DNA from: an uncultured Pseudoxanthomonas sp.
Lineage (GTDB): Bacteria; Pseudomonadota; Gammaproteobacteria; Xanthomonadales; Xanthomonadaceae
Length of the DNA stretch: 64,000 nucleotides
Direction: 5' to 3'
NCBI GenBank assembly: GCA_946479745.1
Contig: CAMLGZ010000021.1
Span: 1 to 64,000, forward strand
Part shown: piece by piece, positions 26,693 to 36,047 of the stretch
Position numbering within the stretch: position 1 is the stretch's first letter
Layout: every line of letters starts with the position of its first letter
Notes under the pieces: model-generated
Told to the model about the DNA's origin: nothing
What the model saw: the letters and a program-made list of their open reading frames with translations, nothing else
Databases searched by the model: none
Program-made: the position numbers and the translations under genes

Positions 26693-28387
26693 ATGCGCCT
26701 GTCGCAATTCCATCTCCGCACCACCAAGGAAACCCCCGCCGACGCCGAAGTAATCAGCCACCAGCTGATGCTGCGCGCCGGCATGATCCGCAAGCTGGCC
26801 TCCGGACTCTATACCTGGTCGCCGCTGGGGTTGCGGGTGCTGCGCAAAGTGGAAAACGTGGTGCGCGAGGAAATGAACCGCGCCGGCGCCATCGAAATGC
26901 TGATGCCCACGGTCCAGCCGCGGGAATTGTGGGAGGAAACCGGGCGCTGGGAGAAGTTCGGCGGACAACTGCTGAAAATCCGCGACCGCAAAGAGGCCGA
27001 GTACTGCTTCGCGCCCACCGCCGAAGAAGTGATCACCGATTTCGCCCGCAACGAACTGGCCAGCTACAAACAGCTGCCGGTGAACTTCTACCAGATCCAG
27101 ACCAAGTTCCGCGACGAGATCCGCCCACGCTTCGGGGTGATGCGTGCGCGCGAATTCCTGATGAAGGACGGGTACTCGTTCCACCTGACCGAAGCCGACC
27201 TGGTCCGCGAATACAACAACATGCACGCCGCCTACAGCCGCGTGTTCACCCGCCTGGGCCTGAAGTTCCGCGCAGTGCAGGCCGATTCCGGCGCCATCGG
27301 CGGCGACGCGTCGCAGGAATTCCACGTGCTGGCCGATTCGGGCGAAGACGCCATCGCCTTTTCCACCGGCTCGGACTACGCCGCCAATGTGGAAGCCGCG
27401 CAGGCCGCCGAACCGGCGCCGCGTGCGGTCGCGAGCGAAGCATTGCGCAAGGTGGATACGCCCACGCAGAAGACCTGCGAGGATGTCGCCGCGCTGCTTG
27501 CCATCCCGTTGCAACGCACGGTCAAGTCGGTCGCGGTGATGACTGAGGCCGGCTTCGTGCTGGCGCTGGTGCGCGGCGACCACGCGGTCAACGAGATCAA
27601 GTTGGCCAAGGTACCGGGCCTGGCCGACTACCGCATGGCCACCGAAGCGGAAATCAAGGAATACCTGGGCAGCGAGCCCGGCTTCCTGGGCCCGCTGCAA
27701 CCAGCGAAAGAGATACGCGTGATCGCCGATCGCGAAGTGGCGGCGATGGCCGACTTCGTTGTCGGCGCCAACGAAGCGGGTTTCCACATCGCCGGCGTCA
27801 ATTGGGGCCGCGACGTACCCGAACCGCATGCGATCGCCGACATCCGCAACGTGGTCCATGGCGACCGCGCGCAGGACGGCGGCGAGCTGCAGCTAGCGCG
27901 CGGCATTGAAGTGGGCCACGTGTTCCAGTTGGGCCGCAAGTACACCGAAGCGCTCAAAGCCACGGTGCTGGACGAGTCCGGCAAGGCTGCCACCATGCTC
28001 ATGGGCACCTACGGCATCGGCGTGTCGCGCATCGTCGCTGCGGCGATCGAACAGAACCACGACCAGGCCGGCATCATCTGGCCCGAACCGATGGCTCCCT
28101 GGGCCGTCGCCATCTGCACCATCAATCCGAAGGGCGATGCTGCAGTGAACGACGCTGCGCAGCAGCTGTTCGACGATCTTCAGGCCGGGGGCATAGAAGC
28201 GGTGATAGACGACCGCGGCCTGCGCCCGGGCCAGATGTTCGCCGACATTGAACTGATCGGCATCCCGCACCGCGTGGTGATCTCCGAACGCGGCCTGGCC
28301 GCCGGCACCTTCGAATACCGCGCGCGTCGTTCCAGTGAAGCGGAGAATCTGGGCCGCGATGAACTGCTGGCCAAACTGACCGGCTGA
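26693..28387 (+). CDS. proS: Prolyl-tRNA synthetase (bacterial type)
   Basis: A 564-residue class-II synthetase charging tRNA-Pro. Class-II motifs are visible: motif 1 around [20 protein letters not shown], motif 2 in [33 protein letters not shown], and motif 3 in [17 protein letters not shown]. Between motifs 2 and 3 (about residues 225-400) lies the YbaK-like editing insertion typical of bacterial ProRS ([16 protein letters not shown]). The C-terminal anticodon-binding domain contains [25 protein letters not shown]. The start at 26693 (MRLSQFHL) is the family start. A CAAAAT box at 26655-26660 could be the -10 element. Downstream is a cluster of palindromic repeats. Confidence 0.97.
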   Translation: MRLSQFHLRTTKETPADAEVISHQLMLRAGMIRKLASGLYTWSPLGLRVLRKVENVVREEMNRAGAIEMLMPTVQPRELWEETGRWEKFGGQLLKIRDRKEAEYCFAPTAEEVITDFARNELASYKQLPVNFYQIQTKFRDEIRPRFGVMRAREFLMKDGYSFHLTEADLVREYNNMHAAYSRVFTRLGLKFRAVQADSGAIGGDASQEFHVLADSGEDAIAFSTGSDYAANVEAAQAAEPAPRAVASEALRKVDTPTQKTCEDVAALLAIPLQRTVKSVAVMTEAGFVLALVRGDHAVNEIKLAKVPGLADYRMATEAEIKEYLGSEPGFLGPLQPAKEIRVIADREVAAMADFVVGANEAGFHIAGVNWGRDVPEPHAIADIRNVVHGDRAQDGGELQLARGIEVGHVFQLGRKYTEALKATVLDESGKAATMLMGTYGIGVSRIVAAAIEQNHDQAGIIWPEPMAPWAVAICTINPKGDAAVNDAAQQLFDDLQAGGIEAVIDDRGLRPGQMFADIELIGIPHRVVISERGLAAGTFEYRARRSSEAENLGRDELLAKLTG

Positions 28388-28413
28388 CCCGAGCGCGCAC
28401 CTTCAGACGAATC

Positions 28414-28480
28414 CTTCCCCTGCTTGCGGGGGAAGAGCCTGCCCCGTACTTGATACGGGGTGCCGAAGGCGGATAGGGGC
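28414..28480. repeat. Intergenic palindromic repeat after proS
   Basis: A hairpin TTCCCC..GGGGAA (about 28415-28434) is followed by the 29-base tract starting AGCCTGCCCCGTACTTGATA (28436-28464), identical to the copy after holC at 20821-20849, including its CCCCGTA/TACGGGG stem. It may act as the proS terminator as well as being a dispersed repeat. Confidence 0.8.
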
Positions 28481-28536
28481 GCTCTTGGCGATATTTGTCA
28501 GAATAAAGCAAAAGCGTTTCGCGCTTTGCGCGAGTC

Positions 28537-28563
28537 ACTTTTCTTTGAACGGCAAAGAAAAGT
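28537..28563. repeat. 11-bp inverted repeat with A/T-rich stem
   Basis: ACTTTTCTTTG (28537-28547) and CAAAGAAAAGT (28553-28563) are perfect complements around AACGG. A second hairpin CCCAAC/GTTGGG follows at 28592-28612. The tract looks like a dispersed repeat block seen in intergenic regions of related bacteria, and it directly abuts the cloverleaf-like element at 28616-28712. Confidence 0.7.
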
Positions 28564-28615
28564 AACCAAAAGAAAGCCGCCCTACGGCGCGCCCAACGAT
28601 GAAGCTGTTGGGTTC

Positions 28616-28712
28616 GCATGCGAATTGGGAATTTCCGTAAGGCGCATCCTGCGCCTACGGAAACGGCGCACATCCCTGTGCGCCGCCCTTCGGGTTTACC
28701 CAATTCGCATGC
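28616..28712. repeat. Cloverleaf-like structured repeat (three-way junction)
   Basis: A perfect 14-bp outer stem (GCATGCGAATTGGG 28616-28629 with 28699-28712) encloses two hairpins. The first is TTTCCGTA-GGCGCA paired with TGCGCC-TACGGAAA (28632-28663, one bulged A). The second is CGGCGCACA/TGTGCGCCG (28664-28685, loop TCCC). The gap 28388-28795 has no coding capacity that resembles a protein; it holds this element, the two repeats just before it, and otherwise nothing recognisable. Confidence 0.75.
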
Positions 28713-28795
28713 CGCGCCTCACGGGGTTGTTCCGGCAACAGCAAAAGCGAAAAGCAGCCTGCTTGCATTGGTCCTTCCCGCTTGTTTCGGAAAAT

Positions 28796-30055
28796 TCAAA
28801 GATTCTTCCGCGCCGGCAGCAGCAGATTGCCGAACAGCAGCCCCGCAATCAGCGCCATCACGATATTGATCACCGTCAACAGCGCCGAATTCCCCACCGC
28901 CAGATCCTGCTGCTGCACCAGACTCAACACGCCCCGCAGGCTATTGCTGCCCGGCACCAGCATGATGATGCCCGGCACCCGGATGATCGCGCCGGGCTTG
29001 TTGGCCCAGCGCGCGAATACATTGCCCGCCGCCGTCAGCACCAGCGCCGACAGGAATATTCCGACCTCCGTTCCCCATGCCTGCCCTGCATAACGCGAAA
29101 TCAGATAGCCGCAGATCGCCGCTGCCATCACCCAGCCATAATCGCGGCGATGGGCCTTGAACAACACGGCAAAGGCATAGGCCGCCAGCACCAGCGATGT
29201 CCATTCCACCCACTCCGGCTGCGGGCGCAACGCGCGCACTTCCGGGTACAGGCCCAGCAGCTGCGCCAGGGTCAACGCGATGAGGGTGCCCACGGTCAAC
29301 TTCAGAATGGTGGCGATGGCGCCGGCGAAACGCGCCGTGCCCGAGACCAGATGCTGGCTGGTCAATTCATTGACCGCGTTGGTAAGCGTCATACCCGGCA
29401 ACAACACCACCAGCGACGCGATGATCACGCTGTTCAGATTGAGCGGTTGAATGAAATTGGAAACCAGTACCGCCACCATGCCGGCCATCAACGCCGATAC
29501 CGCATCGCTGGCCTCCTTCAGTCGCGGACGCCGCTCATTCAAAAGGGCCTGCACACCGATCAGCAAGCCGATGAACGTGGCCGTGCCGATATCCAGCCAC
29601 GGCAACCGCCACAGTCCGGCCACCGCGCCCGAGGCCAATCCGAATGCGATGAGCTGCGTCGCACGCCAACGCAAGCTGGGCTTGCGGTCCAGCGCGCGCA
29701 GCGCAGTGTGGCCCTGCGCGATGCTCATCGCTCCAGCGGCCACGGCCTCGGCGATGCGATCGGATTCGCTCAGTTTGTACAGATCGTTTTCCCCCGGCGC
29801 CAGACGGATCACCCGGGTCGTGTCGCTGGCCCCCAGCGGCCGGGAAGGGTCGCTGAAACTGAGGATCAGACCGGTGGGGTTAGACCAGGGTTCACACTCC
29901 AGCCCAAGACGGGTCGACAGCGCGACTACCGCCCCCTCAAGGCGCTGCGCCGTCGTGCCATAGGTATGCAGACGCGCTGCGGTTTCGCATACGAAAGCGA
30001 TGCGCTGGGCATAAGTAGCAGTGCTCGTGGCGGAGTTGGTTGCGGTTGGCGGCAT
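28796..30055 (-). CDS. ThrE-family threonine/serine exporter
   Basis: A 419-residue inner-membrane protein resembling Corynebacterium ThrE, joining the two ThrE domains in one chain. The N-terminal cytosolic domain covers about residues 15-130 (AARLHTYGTTAQRLEGAV). Around ten transmembrane helices follow, with conserved stretches LNSVIIASLVVLLPGMTLTNAVNELT and RVPGIIMLVPGSNSLRGVLS (both with the Pro-Gly turns typical of the family). ThrE exports L-threonine and L-serine using the proton gradient; the substrate here is inferred. It stands alone, convergent with proS across the repeat cluster and divergent from the MCE operon. Confidence 0.85.
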   Translation of the reverse strand: MPPTATNSATSTATYAQRIAFVCETAARLHTYGTTAQRLEGAVVALSTRLGLECEPWSNPTGLILSFSDPSRPLGASDTTRVIRLAPGENDLYKLSESDRIAEAVAAGAMSIAQGHTALRALDRKPSLRWRATQLIAFGLASGAVAGLWRLPWLDIGTATFIGLLIGVQALLNERRPRLKEASDAVSALMAGMVAVLVSNFIQPLNLNSVIIASLVVLLPGMTLTNAVNELTSQHLVSGTARFAGAIATILKLTVGTLIALTLAQLLGLYPEVRALRPQPEWVEWTSLVLAAYAFAVLFKAHRRDYGWVMAAAICGYLISRYAGQAWGTEVGIFLSALVLTAAGNVFARWANKPGAIIRVPGIIMLVPGSNSLRGVLSLVQQQDLAVGNSALLTVINIVMALIAGLLFGNLLLPARKNL

Positions 30056-30183
30056 GCGATTAGTCTAGGGCCTGGGAATGGTGCCGGTGGATGATGCCCG
30101 GCTCTCGGCGGCCATGCCACGATTCCGACCCACTCCTCTCTTCATACGGCATGGGTAGACTGTATGCTCACCGGACGAGCGAT

Positions 30184-31299
30184 ATGACCCAAACCGACGG
30201 CCGCCCCCGCTTCGAAACCGATGACGCCGACCCCTCGCGGGTACGGTTGGCGGGGCAATGGACCATCGCGACCGCGCTGCAGGTCGCCGAACGCTTGCGC
30301 GAGATCCCGGCCGGCGCCAAGGTCATCGATGCGACCGGCATTTCGCGCATCGACTCCGCCGGCGTGTTGCAGCTGCTGCGTCACGCCGCGCGCAACGACA
30401 TCGCGATGGACGACCTGAAGTTCCGCGAAGAACATCAAGCCCTGGTTTCGACCATCGAAGACGTTGCCGACGACCGCCCGAAGAAGAAGCGCGACTACGG
30501 CTTCGTCGCCGCGCTGGCGCGTCTGGGCTATCAAGTGCAGGACAACGGCAAGGAAATCGTTTCCCTGGTCAGCTTCACCGGCGAGAATCTGGTGAAGATG
30601 CTGCGCACCTTGAAGGAACCCAAGCGCCTGCGCGTTACTGCCACCGTCTTCCATATGGAACAGGTGGGCCTGGATGCGGTGCCGCTGGTGATTCTGCTGT
30701 CCTATCTGGTCGGCGCGGTCATCGCCTTCCTGGGTTCGACCATCCTGCGCGACTTCGGCGCGGAGATCTATGTGGTGGAATTGGTCAGCATCGCCTTCCT
30801 GCGCGAGTTCGCGGTGCTGCTCACCGCCATCGTGCTGGCCGGGCGCACCGCCAGCGCCTTCACCGCGCAGATCGGCGCGATGCAGAGCCGTGAGGAAATC
30901 GACGCGATCCGCACGCTCGGCCTGGATCCGATCGACCTGCTGGTGATCCCGCGCCTGCTGGCCCTGCTGATCACCCTGCCGCTGCTCACCTTCATTTCGA
31001 TGATGGCCGGTCTGGCCGGCGGCATTACCGTCGGCGCCTTCGATCTGGGCATCCCCCCGCAGATGTACCTGGCGCGCATGCACGAAACCCTGGAAGTGCG
31101 GCACTTCCTGGTCGGCATGTCCAAGGCGCCGATCTTCGCCCTGATCATCGGCCTGATCGGCTGCCTGGAAGGACTGCAGGTGGAAGGCACCGCGCAATCG
31201 GTGGGCGAACGCACTACCTCCAGCGTGGTGCAGGCCATTTCGCTGGTGATCATCGTCGATGCGCTGGCGGCGCTGTGGTTCATGAACATGGATTGGTAA
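30184..31299 (+). CDS. STAS-MlaE fusion, permease of an MCE lipid ABC transporter
   Basis: A 371-residue permease. Residues about 15-100 form a STAS-like domain (VRLAGQWTIATALQVAERL; GAKVIDATGISRIDSAGVLQLL), the role played by separate MlaB in E. coli. The MlaE permease follows with about five helices and the conserved region LREFAVLLTAIVLAGRTASAF followed by TAQIGAMQSREEIDAIRTLG. It is the first gene of a four-gene operon (permease, ATPase, MCE protein, lipoprotein). Such importers or exporters move phospholipids between inner and outer membranes. The start at 30184 (MTQTDGR) was preferred over an upstream ATG at 30091 because upstream codons lack domain similarity. Confidence 0.9.
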   Translation: MTQTDGRPRFETDDADPSRVRLAGQWTIATALQVAERLREIPAGAKVIDATGISRIDSAGVLQLLRHAARNDIAMDDLKFREEHQALVSTIEDVADDRPKKKRDYGFVAALARLGYQVQDNGKEIVSLVSFTGENLVKMLRTLKEPKRLRVTATVFHMEQVGLDAVPLVILLSYLVGAVIAFLGSTILRDFGAEIYVVELVSIAFLREFAVLLTAIVLAGRTASAFTAQIGAMQSREEIDAIRTLGLDPIDLLVIPRLLALLITLPLLTFISMMAGLAGGITVGAFDLGIPPQMYLARMHETLEVRHFLVGMSKAPIFALIIGLIGCLEGLQVEGTAQSVGERTTSSVVQAISLVIIVDALAALWFMNMDW

Positions 31300-31301
31300 G
31301 C

Positions 31302-32144
31302 ATGGCCTCTCTGTCTACCGACCGCCGCGAAGAAGCCGACAATGCGACTCCGGTCATCCGCGTGCGCGGACTGACCAACAAGTTCGGCGAGCAGACCGTG
31401 CACGAGGATCTGGACCTGGACGTACATCCCGGCGAAATTCTGGGCGTGGTCGGCGGTTCTGGCACGGGCAAGTCGGTGCTGATGCGTTCCATCCTGGGAC
31501 TGCGTATTCCCGATGCCGGCCGGATTGAAGTGCTGGGCACCGACGCACGCTCGACCCGCCCGCAGGACCGTCAGCACATCGAACGCAACACCGGCGTCCT
31601 GTTCCAGGACGGCGCCCTGTTCTCGTCGCTGACCGTGGGCGAAAACGTGCAGGTGCCGCTGAAGGAACACCATGGCGAATTGCCCGACAGCTGGCGCTAC
31701 GAACTGGCGCTGCTGAAGGTGAAGCTGGCCGGGTTGCCGGCCGATGCGCTGAACAAACTGCCCTCGCAGCTCTCGGGCGGCATGCGCAAGCGTGCCGGCC
31801 TTGCGCGCGCGCTGGCGCTGGATCCACCGCTGCTTTTCCTGGACGAACCCACCGCTGGGCTGGACCCGATCGGCGCAGCCGCCTTCGACCGGCTTATCCG
31901 GACCCTGCAGCAGGCGCTGGGGCTTACCGTCTTCCTCATCACTCACGACCTGGACACCCTGTACGCTATCTGCGACCGGGTGGCGGTGCTGGCCGACCGT
32001 AAAGTGGTGATCAATGCGCCGATCGCCGAAGTGGAGAAGCTCGACCATCCGTGGGTGCAGGAATATTTCCACGGCCCCCGCGCACGTGCCGCGCGCCAGG
32101 GCCGCGATGCCTACCAAGAACGAACCAAGCAAGAGGCGTCCTGA
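31302..32144 (+). CDS. ATP-binding subunit of the MCE lipid ABC transporter (MlaF-like)
   Basis: A 280-residue ABC ATPase. Walker A is GGSGTGKSVLMRS (about residue 50), the Q-loop lies in GVLFQDGALFSSLTVGENV, the signature is LSGGMRKRAGLARAL, Walker B is LLFLDEPTAGLD, and the switch is ITHDLDTL. The LSGGMRKR signature and the DGALFSSLTV motif mark the MlaF/MCE-associated family. The C-terminal extension after residue 250 is rich in Arg/Ala. The start ATG lies two bases after the permease stop, and it is followed two bases after its own stop by the MCE gene. Confidence 0.93.
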   Translation: MASLSTDRREEADNATPVIRVRGLTNKFGEQTVHEDLDLDVHPGEILGVVGGSGTGKSVLMRSILGLRIPDAGRIEVLGTDARSTRPQDRQHIERNTGVLFQDGALFSSLTVGENVQVPLKEHHGELPDSWRYELALLKVKLAGLPADALNKLPSQLSGGMRKRAGLARALALDPPLLFLDEPTAGLDPIGAAAFDRLIRTLQQALGLTVFLITHDLDTLYAICDRVAVLADRKVVINAPIAEVEKLDHPWVQEYFHGPRARAARQGRDAYQERTKQEAS

Positions 32145-32146
32145 AC

Positions 32147-33073
32147 ATGGAAACCAAAGCCAATTACGTCCTCATCGGCGCTTTCACCATCATCATCGCT
32201 GCCGCTTTGCTGCTGTTCGGGCTGTGGGCGGCGAAATACTCCTCCGAGCGCAGCTGGCAGGAATACCAGGTGGTGTTCCGCGAAGCCGTCACCGGCCTGT
32301 CGGTGGGCAGCCCGGTGCAATACAACGGCATCGCGGTGGGTTCCATCACCAAACTGTCGCTGGCGCCCAACGATCCGCGCCAGGTGATCGCCAGGATCCG
32401 CCTGGAGGCGACGACCCCGGTGAAGACCGACACACGCGCCAAACTGGCCATCACCAGCCTGACCGGGCCATCCATCATCCAACTGAGCGGCGGCACGCCG
32501 CAGGCCCCGGCGCTTACCTCGGTGGATACGCGCGAAGCGCCAATCATCCAGACTTCGCCCTCGGCGCTGCAGAACATCACCGACACTGCCAACCGCATCG
32601 TCGAGCGCCTGGATCAGGTGCTGAGCGACCAGAACGTGGCGCGCATCGCCAGCACCTTGCAAAACCTGGAAACCATCAGCGGCGACATGGCCAATCGCGA
32701 AGAAGGCCTGCAGGCGCTGATCGCCAGCGCCCGCGACGCGGCCAACAATCTCGACGCCACGCTGGACACCACCAACGGCACCATCCAGCGCCTGGACCAG
32801 AACCTGGTGAAGAAGCTACCACCCATCCTGGAGAAACTGGAAAGCACTTTGGCGCGGCTGGATTCGGCGGCGGGCAACGCGGACGCGATCCTCGGCGAGA
32901 ACCGCTCGGCCATCAACAGTTTCGCCAGCGACGGGCTGGGGCAACTGGGCCCTACCCTCACCGAACTGCGCAGCTTGATCCGCGACCTGCGTCAGGTCAG
33001 CGACCGGCTTGAAGGCAACCCCGCGCGCTACCTGTTGGGTCGCGACGCACCCAAGGAGTTCGAACCGAAATGA
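32147..33073 (+). CDS. MlaD-family MCE protein
   Basis: A 308-residue periplasmic lipid-binding protein held by one N-terminal helix (ETKANYVLIGAFTIIIAAALLLFGLW). The MCE domain occupies about residues 38-115 (VVFREAVTGLSVGSPVQYNGIAVGSI and ITSLTGPSIIQL). A long helical region to the C terminus has regularly spaced hydrophobics (NITDTANRIVERLDQVL; TLQNLETISGDMANRE; ILEKLESTLARLDSAAG), which suggests a coiled-coil needle rather than the short MlaD ring. This longer form fits the operon's PqiC-like lipoprotein. Its stop overlaps the next start by 4 bases. Confidence 0.92.
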   Translation: METKANYVLIGAFTIIIAAALLLFGLWAAKYSSERSWQEYQVVFREAVTGLSVGSPVQYNGIAVGSITKLSLAPNDPRQVIARIRLEATTPVKTDTRAKLAITSLTGPSIIQLSGGTPQAPALTSVDTREAPIIQTSPSALQNITDTANRIVERLDQVLSDQNVARIASTLQNLETISGDMANREEGLQALIASARDAANNLDATLDTTNGTIQRLDQNLVKKLPPILEKLESTLARLDSAAGNADAILGENRSAINSFASDGLGQLGPTLTELRSLIRDLRQVSDRLEGNPARYLLGRDAPKEFEPK

Positions 33074-33717
33074 AATCGATGCGATTGGCTTCCATTCGTC
33101 TTCTTTCTGTCGCCATACCGCTCCTGCTGCTGGCCGGCTGTTCGGTGCTGGGAAACGGCAAACAACGCGATCCGGTGACGATCTATGCGCCGCAGGTGAA
33201 GGTAACGCCCGACCCCTCCTGGCCTTCAGTGACCTGGCAGCTGGCCGTGGTCAAGCCCACCGCCGCGCGCGTGGTCGACAGCCCGCGCATCGCGGTGCGC
33301 CCGGTGCCCGGCGAGCTGCAGGTCTACAAGGGCGTGACCTGGTCGCAGCCGTCCACCGACCTGATCGAAGCCACCGTGCTGCGCGCGTTGGAGGATTCCG
33401 GCAGGATTCCTGCAGTCGCACGTACCGGCAGCGGCATCCGCGCCGATTACAAGCTGATAATGGATCTGCGCCGGTACGAAGCCGACTATGCGGGCAATGC
33501 GGTTCCTGCGGCCACGATCGAACTCACCGCCAAACTTCTGCATACTACCGATCAACGCATCGTCGCCTCGCGCACGTTTCTGCAGGCGGAGCCATCCAGC
33601 GGGGTCGAAGTGCCGCAAGTGGCAACGGCTTTCGACACGGCGCTGGAAAAACTGGGAAGCGAAGTCGTCGGCTGGGTGCTGACCACCGGTGAAGCGGACG
33701 CCAGCAGCAAACGCTGA
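33070..33717 (+). CDS. ABC-type transport auxiliary lipoprotein (PqiC-like)
   Basis: A 215-residue lipoprotein. The signal IRLLSVAIPLLLLAGCSVLG has a canonical lipobox (LAGC, Cys near 24). The mature part fits the ABC_trans_aux/PqiC family: an N-terminal strand VTIYAPQV, RIAVRPVPGELQVYKGVTWSQPS, LRALEDSGRI, and a C-terminal segment TAFDTALEKLGSEVVGWVL. PqiC partners MCE tunnels at the outer membrane, so this subunit probably docks the MCE protein. ATG at 33070 overlaps the MCE stop (ATGA). It is the last gene of the operon, convergent with alkB 11 bases away. Confidence 0.88.
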   Translation: MKSMRLASIRLLSVAIPLLLLAGCSVLGNGKQRDPVTIYAPQVKVTPDPSWPSVTWQLAVVKPTAARVVDSPRIAVRPVPGELQVYKGVTWSQPSTDLIEATVLRALEDSGRIPAVARTGSGIRADYKLIMDLRRYEADYAGNAVPAATIELTAKLLHTTDQRIVASRTFLQAEPSSGVEVPQVATAFDTALEKLGSEVVGWVLTTGEADASSKR

Positions 33718-33728
33718 CGTTCGCCGGC

Positions 33729-34340
33729 TCATGCCAGTATCCGGCGAAAGGTCAGATTGATGCGTTCCCCTATCGGCTTGGCCGTGCGCGGCAGCGAGTG
33801 CCTGTAGTTCGCCTGCGTGTCTCCGCGCATCACCAGCAGGCTGCCGTGCGTCAACGGCAATTCCAGTTTGCGCGATGGCTCCAGACGGTGTTTCAGCACG
33901 AAGCGCCGCGTAGCGCCCAGACTGAGGGAAGCGATGATCGGCTGCGGGCCTAACGCGGATTCGTTGTCGCTATGCCAGCCCATGTAATCGCGCCCATTAC
34001 GGTAGCGGTTGGCCAGCACGCTGTTGAACGGAAAATCCAACTCGTGCGCAAGCCGGCGACGGATGCCGACCAGCGCTGGAGGCCAGGGCCGCGGCTGGAA
34101 GCGCGCGCCCGAATAAGTGTAGGCCGCGTCTTCATCGCCTATCCAGCTGCTCAGCCTGGGAGAGTCCACTTCCCGGCCGAACAGGCGGATGCGGTGCGTC
34201 TCCCATTCGATCGAATCCCGCAACTGCGCAAACAGCGCATCGGCCTGCCCGGTCTCAAGCCAGTCCGGCGCGAACCAAAGCTCCGCACCCGTCAGGGCGT
34301 CGTCGCTACCATTCGTTGCAAGGGGGCGCAGTACGGACAT
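33729..34340 (-). CDS. alkB: AlkB-family 2-oxoglutarate/Fe(II)-dependent DNA repair dioxygenase
   Basis: A 203-residue oxygenase that removes alkyl groups from damaged bases by oxidative demethylation. The Fe(II) ligands are in WHSDNE (HxD) and NYRHSLP (distal His), the 2-oxoglutarate Arg pair is in GERINLTFR, and the substrate-binding NRYRNGRDYMGWHSDNES region is intact. The acid loop SWIGDEDAAYTYSG resembles the ALKBH2/3-like bacterial subgroup. The start MSVLRPLATN at 34340 was preferred over 34376 because the extra residues are not conserved. It is divergent from the ETF-QO gene; the two starts are 81 bases apart. Confidence 0.9.
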   Translation of the reverse strand: MSVLRPLATNGSDDALTGAELWFAPDWLETGQADALFAQLRDSIEWETHRIRLFGREVDSPRLSSWIGDEDAAYTYSGARFQPRPWPPALVGIRRRLAHELDFPFNSVLANRYRNGRDYMGWHSDNESALGPQPIIASLSLGATRRFVLKHRLEPSRKLELPLTHGSLLVMRGDTQANYRHSLPRTAKPIGERINLTFRRILA

Positions 34341-34420
34341 GGCGCCATGCTGGCCGATTTGCCCCTGCCCTCGCAAACACCGAAAATAGCCGCAGCCACG
34401 AGCCAGCCACGGAAAACCCG

Positions 34421-36043
34421 ATGACCGATGCAGAACGCGATGTGATGGAATACGACGTCGTCACCGTCGGCGCGGGTCCCGCAGGCCTGTCCTTCGCGAT
34501 CCGGCTCAAGCAGATCAATCCGGACATCAGCGTCTGCGTGATCGAGAAATCCAGCACCATCGGCGCGCACATCCTGTCGGGCGCGGTGATCGAACCCGGC
34601 CCGCTGGATGCCTTGCTGCCTGGCTGGCGCGATGCGCCGCCGCCGATCTGCGTGGCGGCCAAGGAAGACGAATTCTGGCACCTGAACAAAACCGGCGGCC
34701 GCAAGTTTCCGTTCGTTCCGCCCGGCATGAACAACCACGGCAATTTCATCGTCAGTCTCGGCGCCATGTGCGCATGGCTGGCGCCGCAGGCCGAAGCGCT
34801 GGGCGTGGAGATCTATCCTGGCTTCGCCGCCGCCGAGACCCTGCACGACAGCAACCCCGATGGAAGCCCAGGAAAAGTCATCGGCGTACGCATCGGCGAC
34901 ATGGGCGTGGCCCGGGACGGCTCCCATAAACCCGGCTACACCGCCGGCATCGACATCCACGCCAAGGTCACTGTGCTGGCCGAAGGCGCCCGCGGTCATC
35001 TGACCAAGCGTCTGGTCAAACAATTCGGATTGGACAAGGACAGCGATCCGCAGGGCTATTCGATCGGCATCAAGGAACTGTGGCAGGTACCGGAAGGCCG
35101 GGTATCCGCGGGGAAAATCGTGCACACGCTAGGCTGGCCCGCCGACAACCGCACCTATGGCGGCAGCTTTCTGTACCACCTGGAAAACAACCAGATCGCG
35201 CTGGGTTATGTAAGCGGCCTGGATTACAAGGATCCCGAATACAAGCCTTGGGAAGCCTTCCAGCAATGGAAGAACCATCCGCTGATCGCGCCCCTGCTGG
35301 AAGGCGGCACGATTCTGTCGGCCGGTGCGCGCGCCATCGTCACTGGTGGCTGGCAATCGCTTCCCAAAGTGGAGATGCCGGGCGCATTGTTGATCGGCGA
35401 CACCGCCGGCCTGCTCAACGTGCCCAAGATCAAGGGCACCCACCAGGCCATCCGCAGCGGCATGCTCGCCGCCGAACACCTGGCGCAGACCATGGACCCG
35501 GCCGGCTTCGACGCAAAGCTGCGCGCCTCCGATGCCATGAAGGAACTGAAGCAGGTGCGCAACATCAAGCCCGGTTTCAAGAAAGGACTGTGGTTCGGCA
35601 TGTTGAACGCGGGCTGGGAAACCGTCACCCGCGGCCTGTCGCCGTGGACGCTGAAGGTGAAACCCGACTGGTCCTCGCTGGACAAACTCGGCGAGCACGA
35701 AGAACCCAAACGCGACTACGTGCAACGCACCCTCGCCCCGCGCGACCGCTTGCAGGCCGTCTACTACGCCGCCACCGAGCACGACGAAGACCAGCCCGTG
35801 CACCTGAAGGTCGCCGACACCTCGATCTGCATCACCCGTTGCGCAGAGGAATACGACAACCCCTGCACCCGATTCTGCCCCGCCAACGTCTACGAAATCG
35901 TCAATGACGAAGCCGGCAAGCGCCTGCAGATCAACGCCGCCAACTGCGTGCACTGCAAGACCTGCGACATCAAGGACCCGTACGAAATCATCACCTGGGT
36001 GACGCCGGAAGGTGGTTCGGGGCCGAATTATCAGAACTTGTGA
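34421..36043 (+). CDS. Electron transfer flavoprotein-ubiquinone oxidoreductase
   Basis: A 540-residue membrane-associated flavoprotein passing electrons from ETF (etfBA at 43194-44878) to the quinone pool during fatty- and amino-acid oxidation. The FAD-binding N terminus is YDVVTVGAGPAGLSFAIRL. The middle holds a membrane/quinone-binding region (GALLIGDTAGLLNVPKIKGTHQAI). The C-terminal 4Fe-4S domain has CTRFCPANVYE and NCVHCKTCDIKDPYE with the four cluster Cys. The start is MTDAERDVMEYD at 34421. It ends four bases before a lower-GC polysaccharide gene. Confidence 0.96.
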   Translation: MTDAERDVMEYDVVTVGAGPAGLSFAIRLKQINPDISVCVIEKSSTIGAHILSGAVIEPGPLDALLPGWRDAPPPICVAAKEDEFWHLNKTGGRKFPFVPPGMNNHGNFIVSLGAMCAWLAPQAEALGVEIYPGFAAAETLHDSNPDGSPGKVIGVRIGDMGVARDGSHKPGYTAGIDIHAKVTVLAEGARGHLTKRLVKQFGLDKDSDPQGYSIGIKELWQVPEGRVSAGKIVHTLGWPADNRTYGGSFLYHLENNQIALGYVSGLDYKDPEYKPWEAFQQWKNHPLIAPLLEGGTILSAGARAIVTGGWQSLPKVEMPGALLIGDTAGLLNVPKIKGTHQAIRSGMLAAEHLAQTMDPAGFDAKLRASDAMKELKQVRNIKPGFKKGLWFGMLNAGWETVTRGLSPWTLKVKPDWSSLDKLGEHEEPKRDYVQRTLAPRDRLQAVYYAATEHDEDQPVHLKVADTSICITRCAEEYDNPCTRFCPANVYEIVNDEAGKRLQINAANCVHCKTCDIKDPYEIITWVTPEGGSGPNYQNL

Positions 36044-36047
36044 AGAA

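Noticed and set aside
28460..30094. Plus-strand frame (544 codons) across the repeat cluster and antisense to the ThrE-type gene
   Set aside because: It begins in a palindromic repeat and then reads antisense to ten membrane helices of the ThrE-type exporter. The translation is Gln/Arg/His-rich and resembles nothing known.
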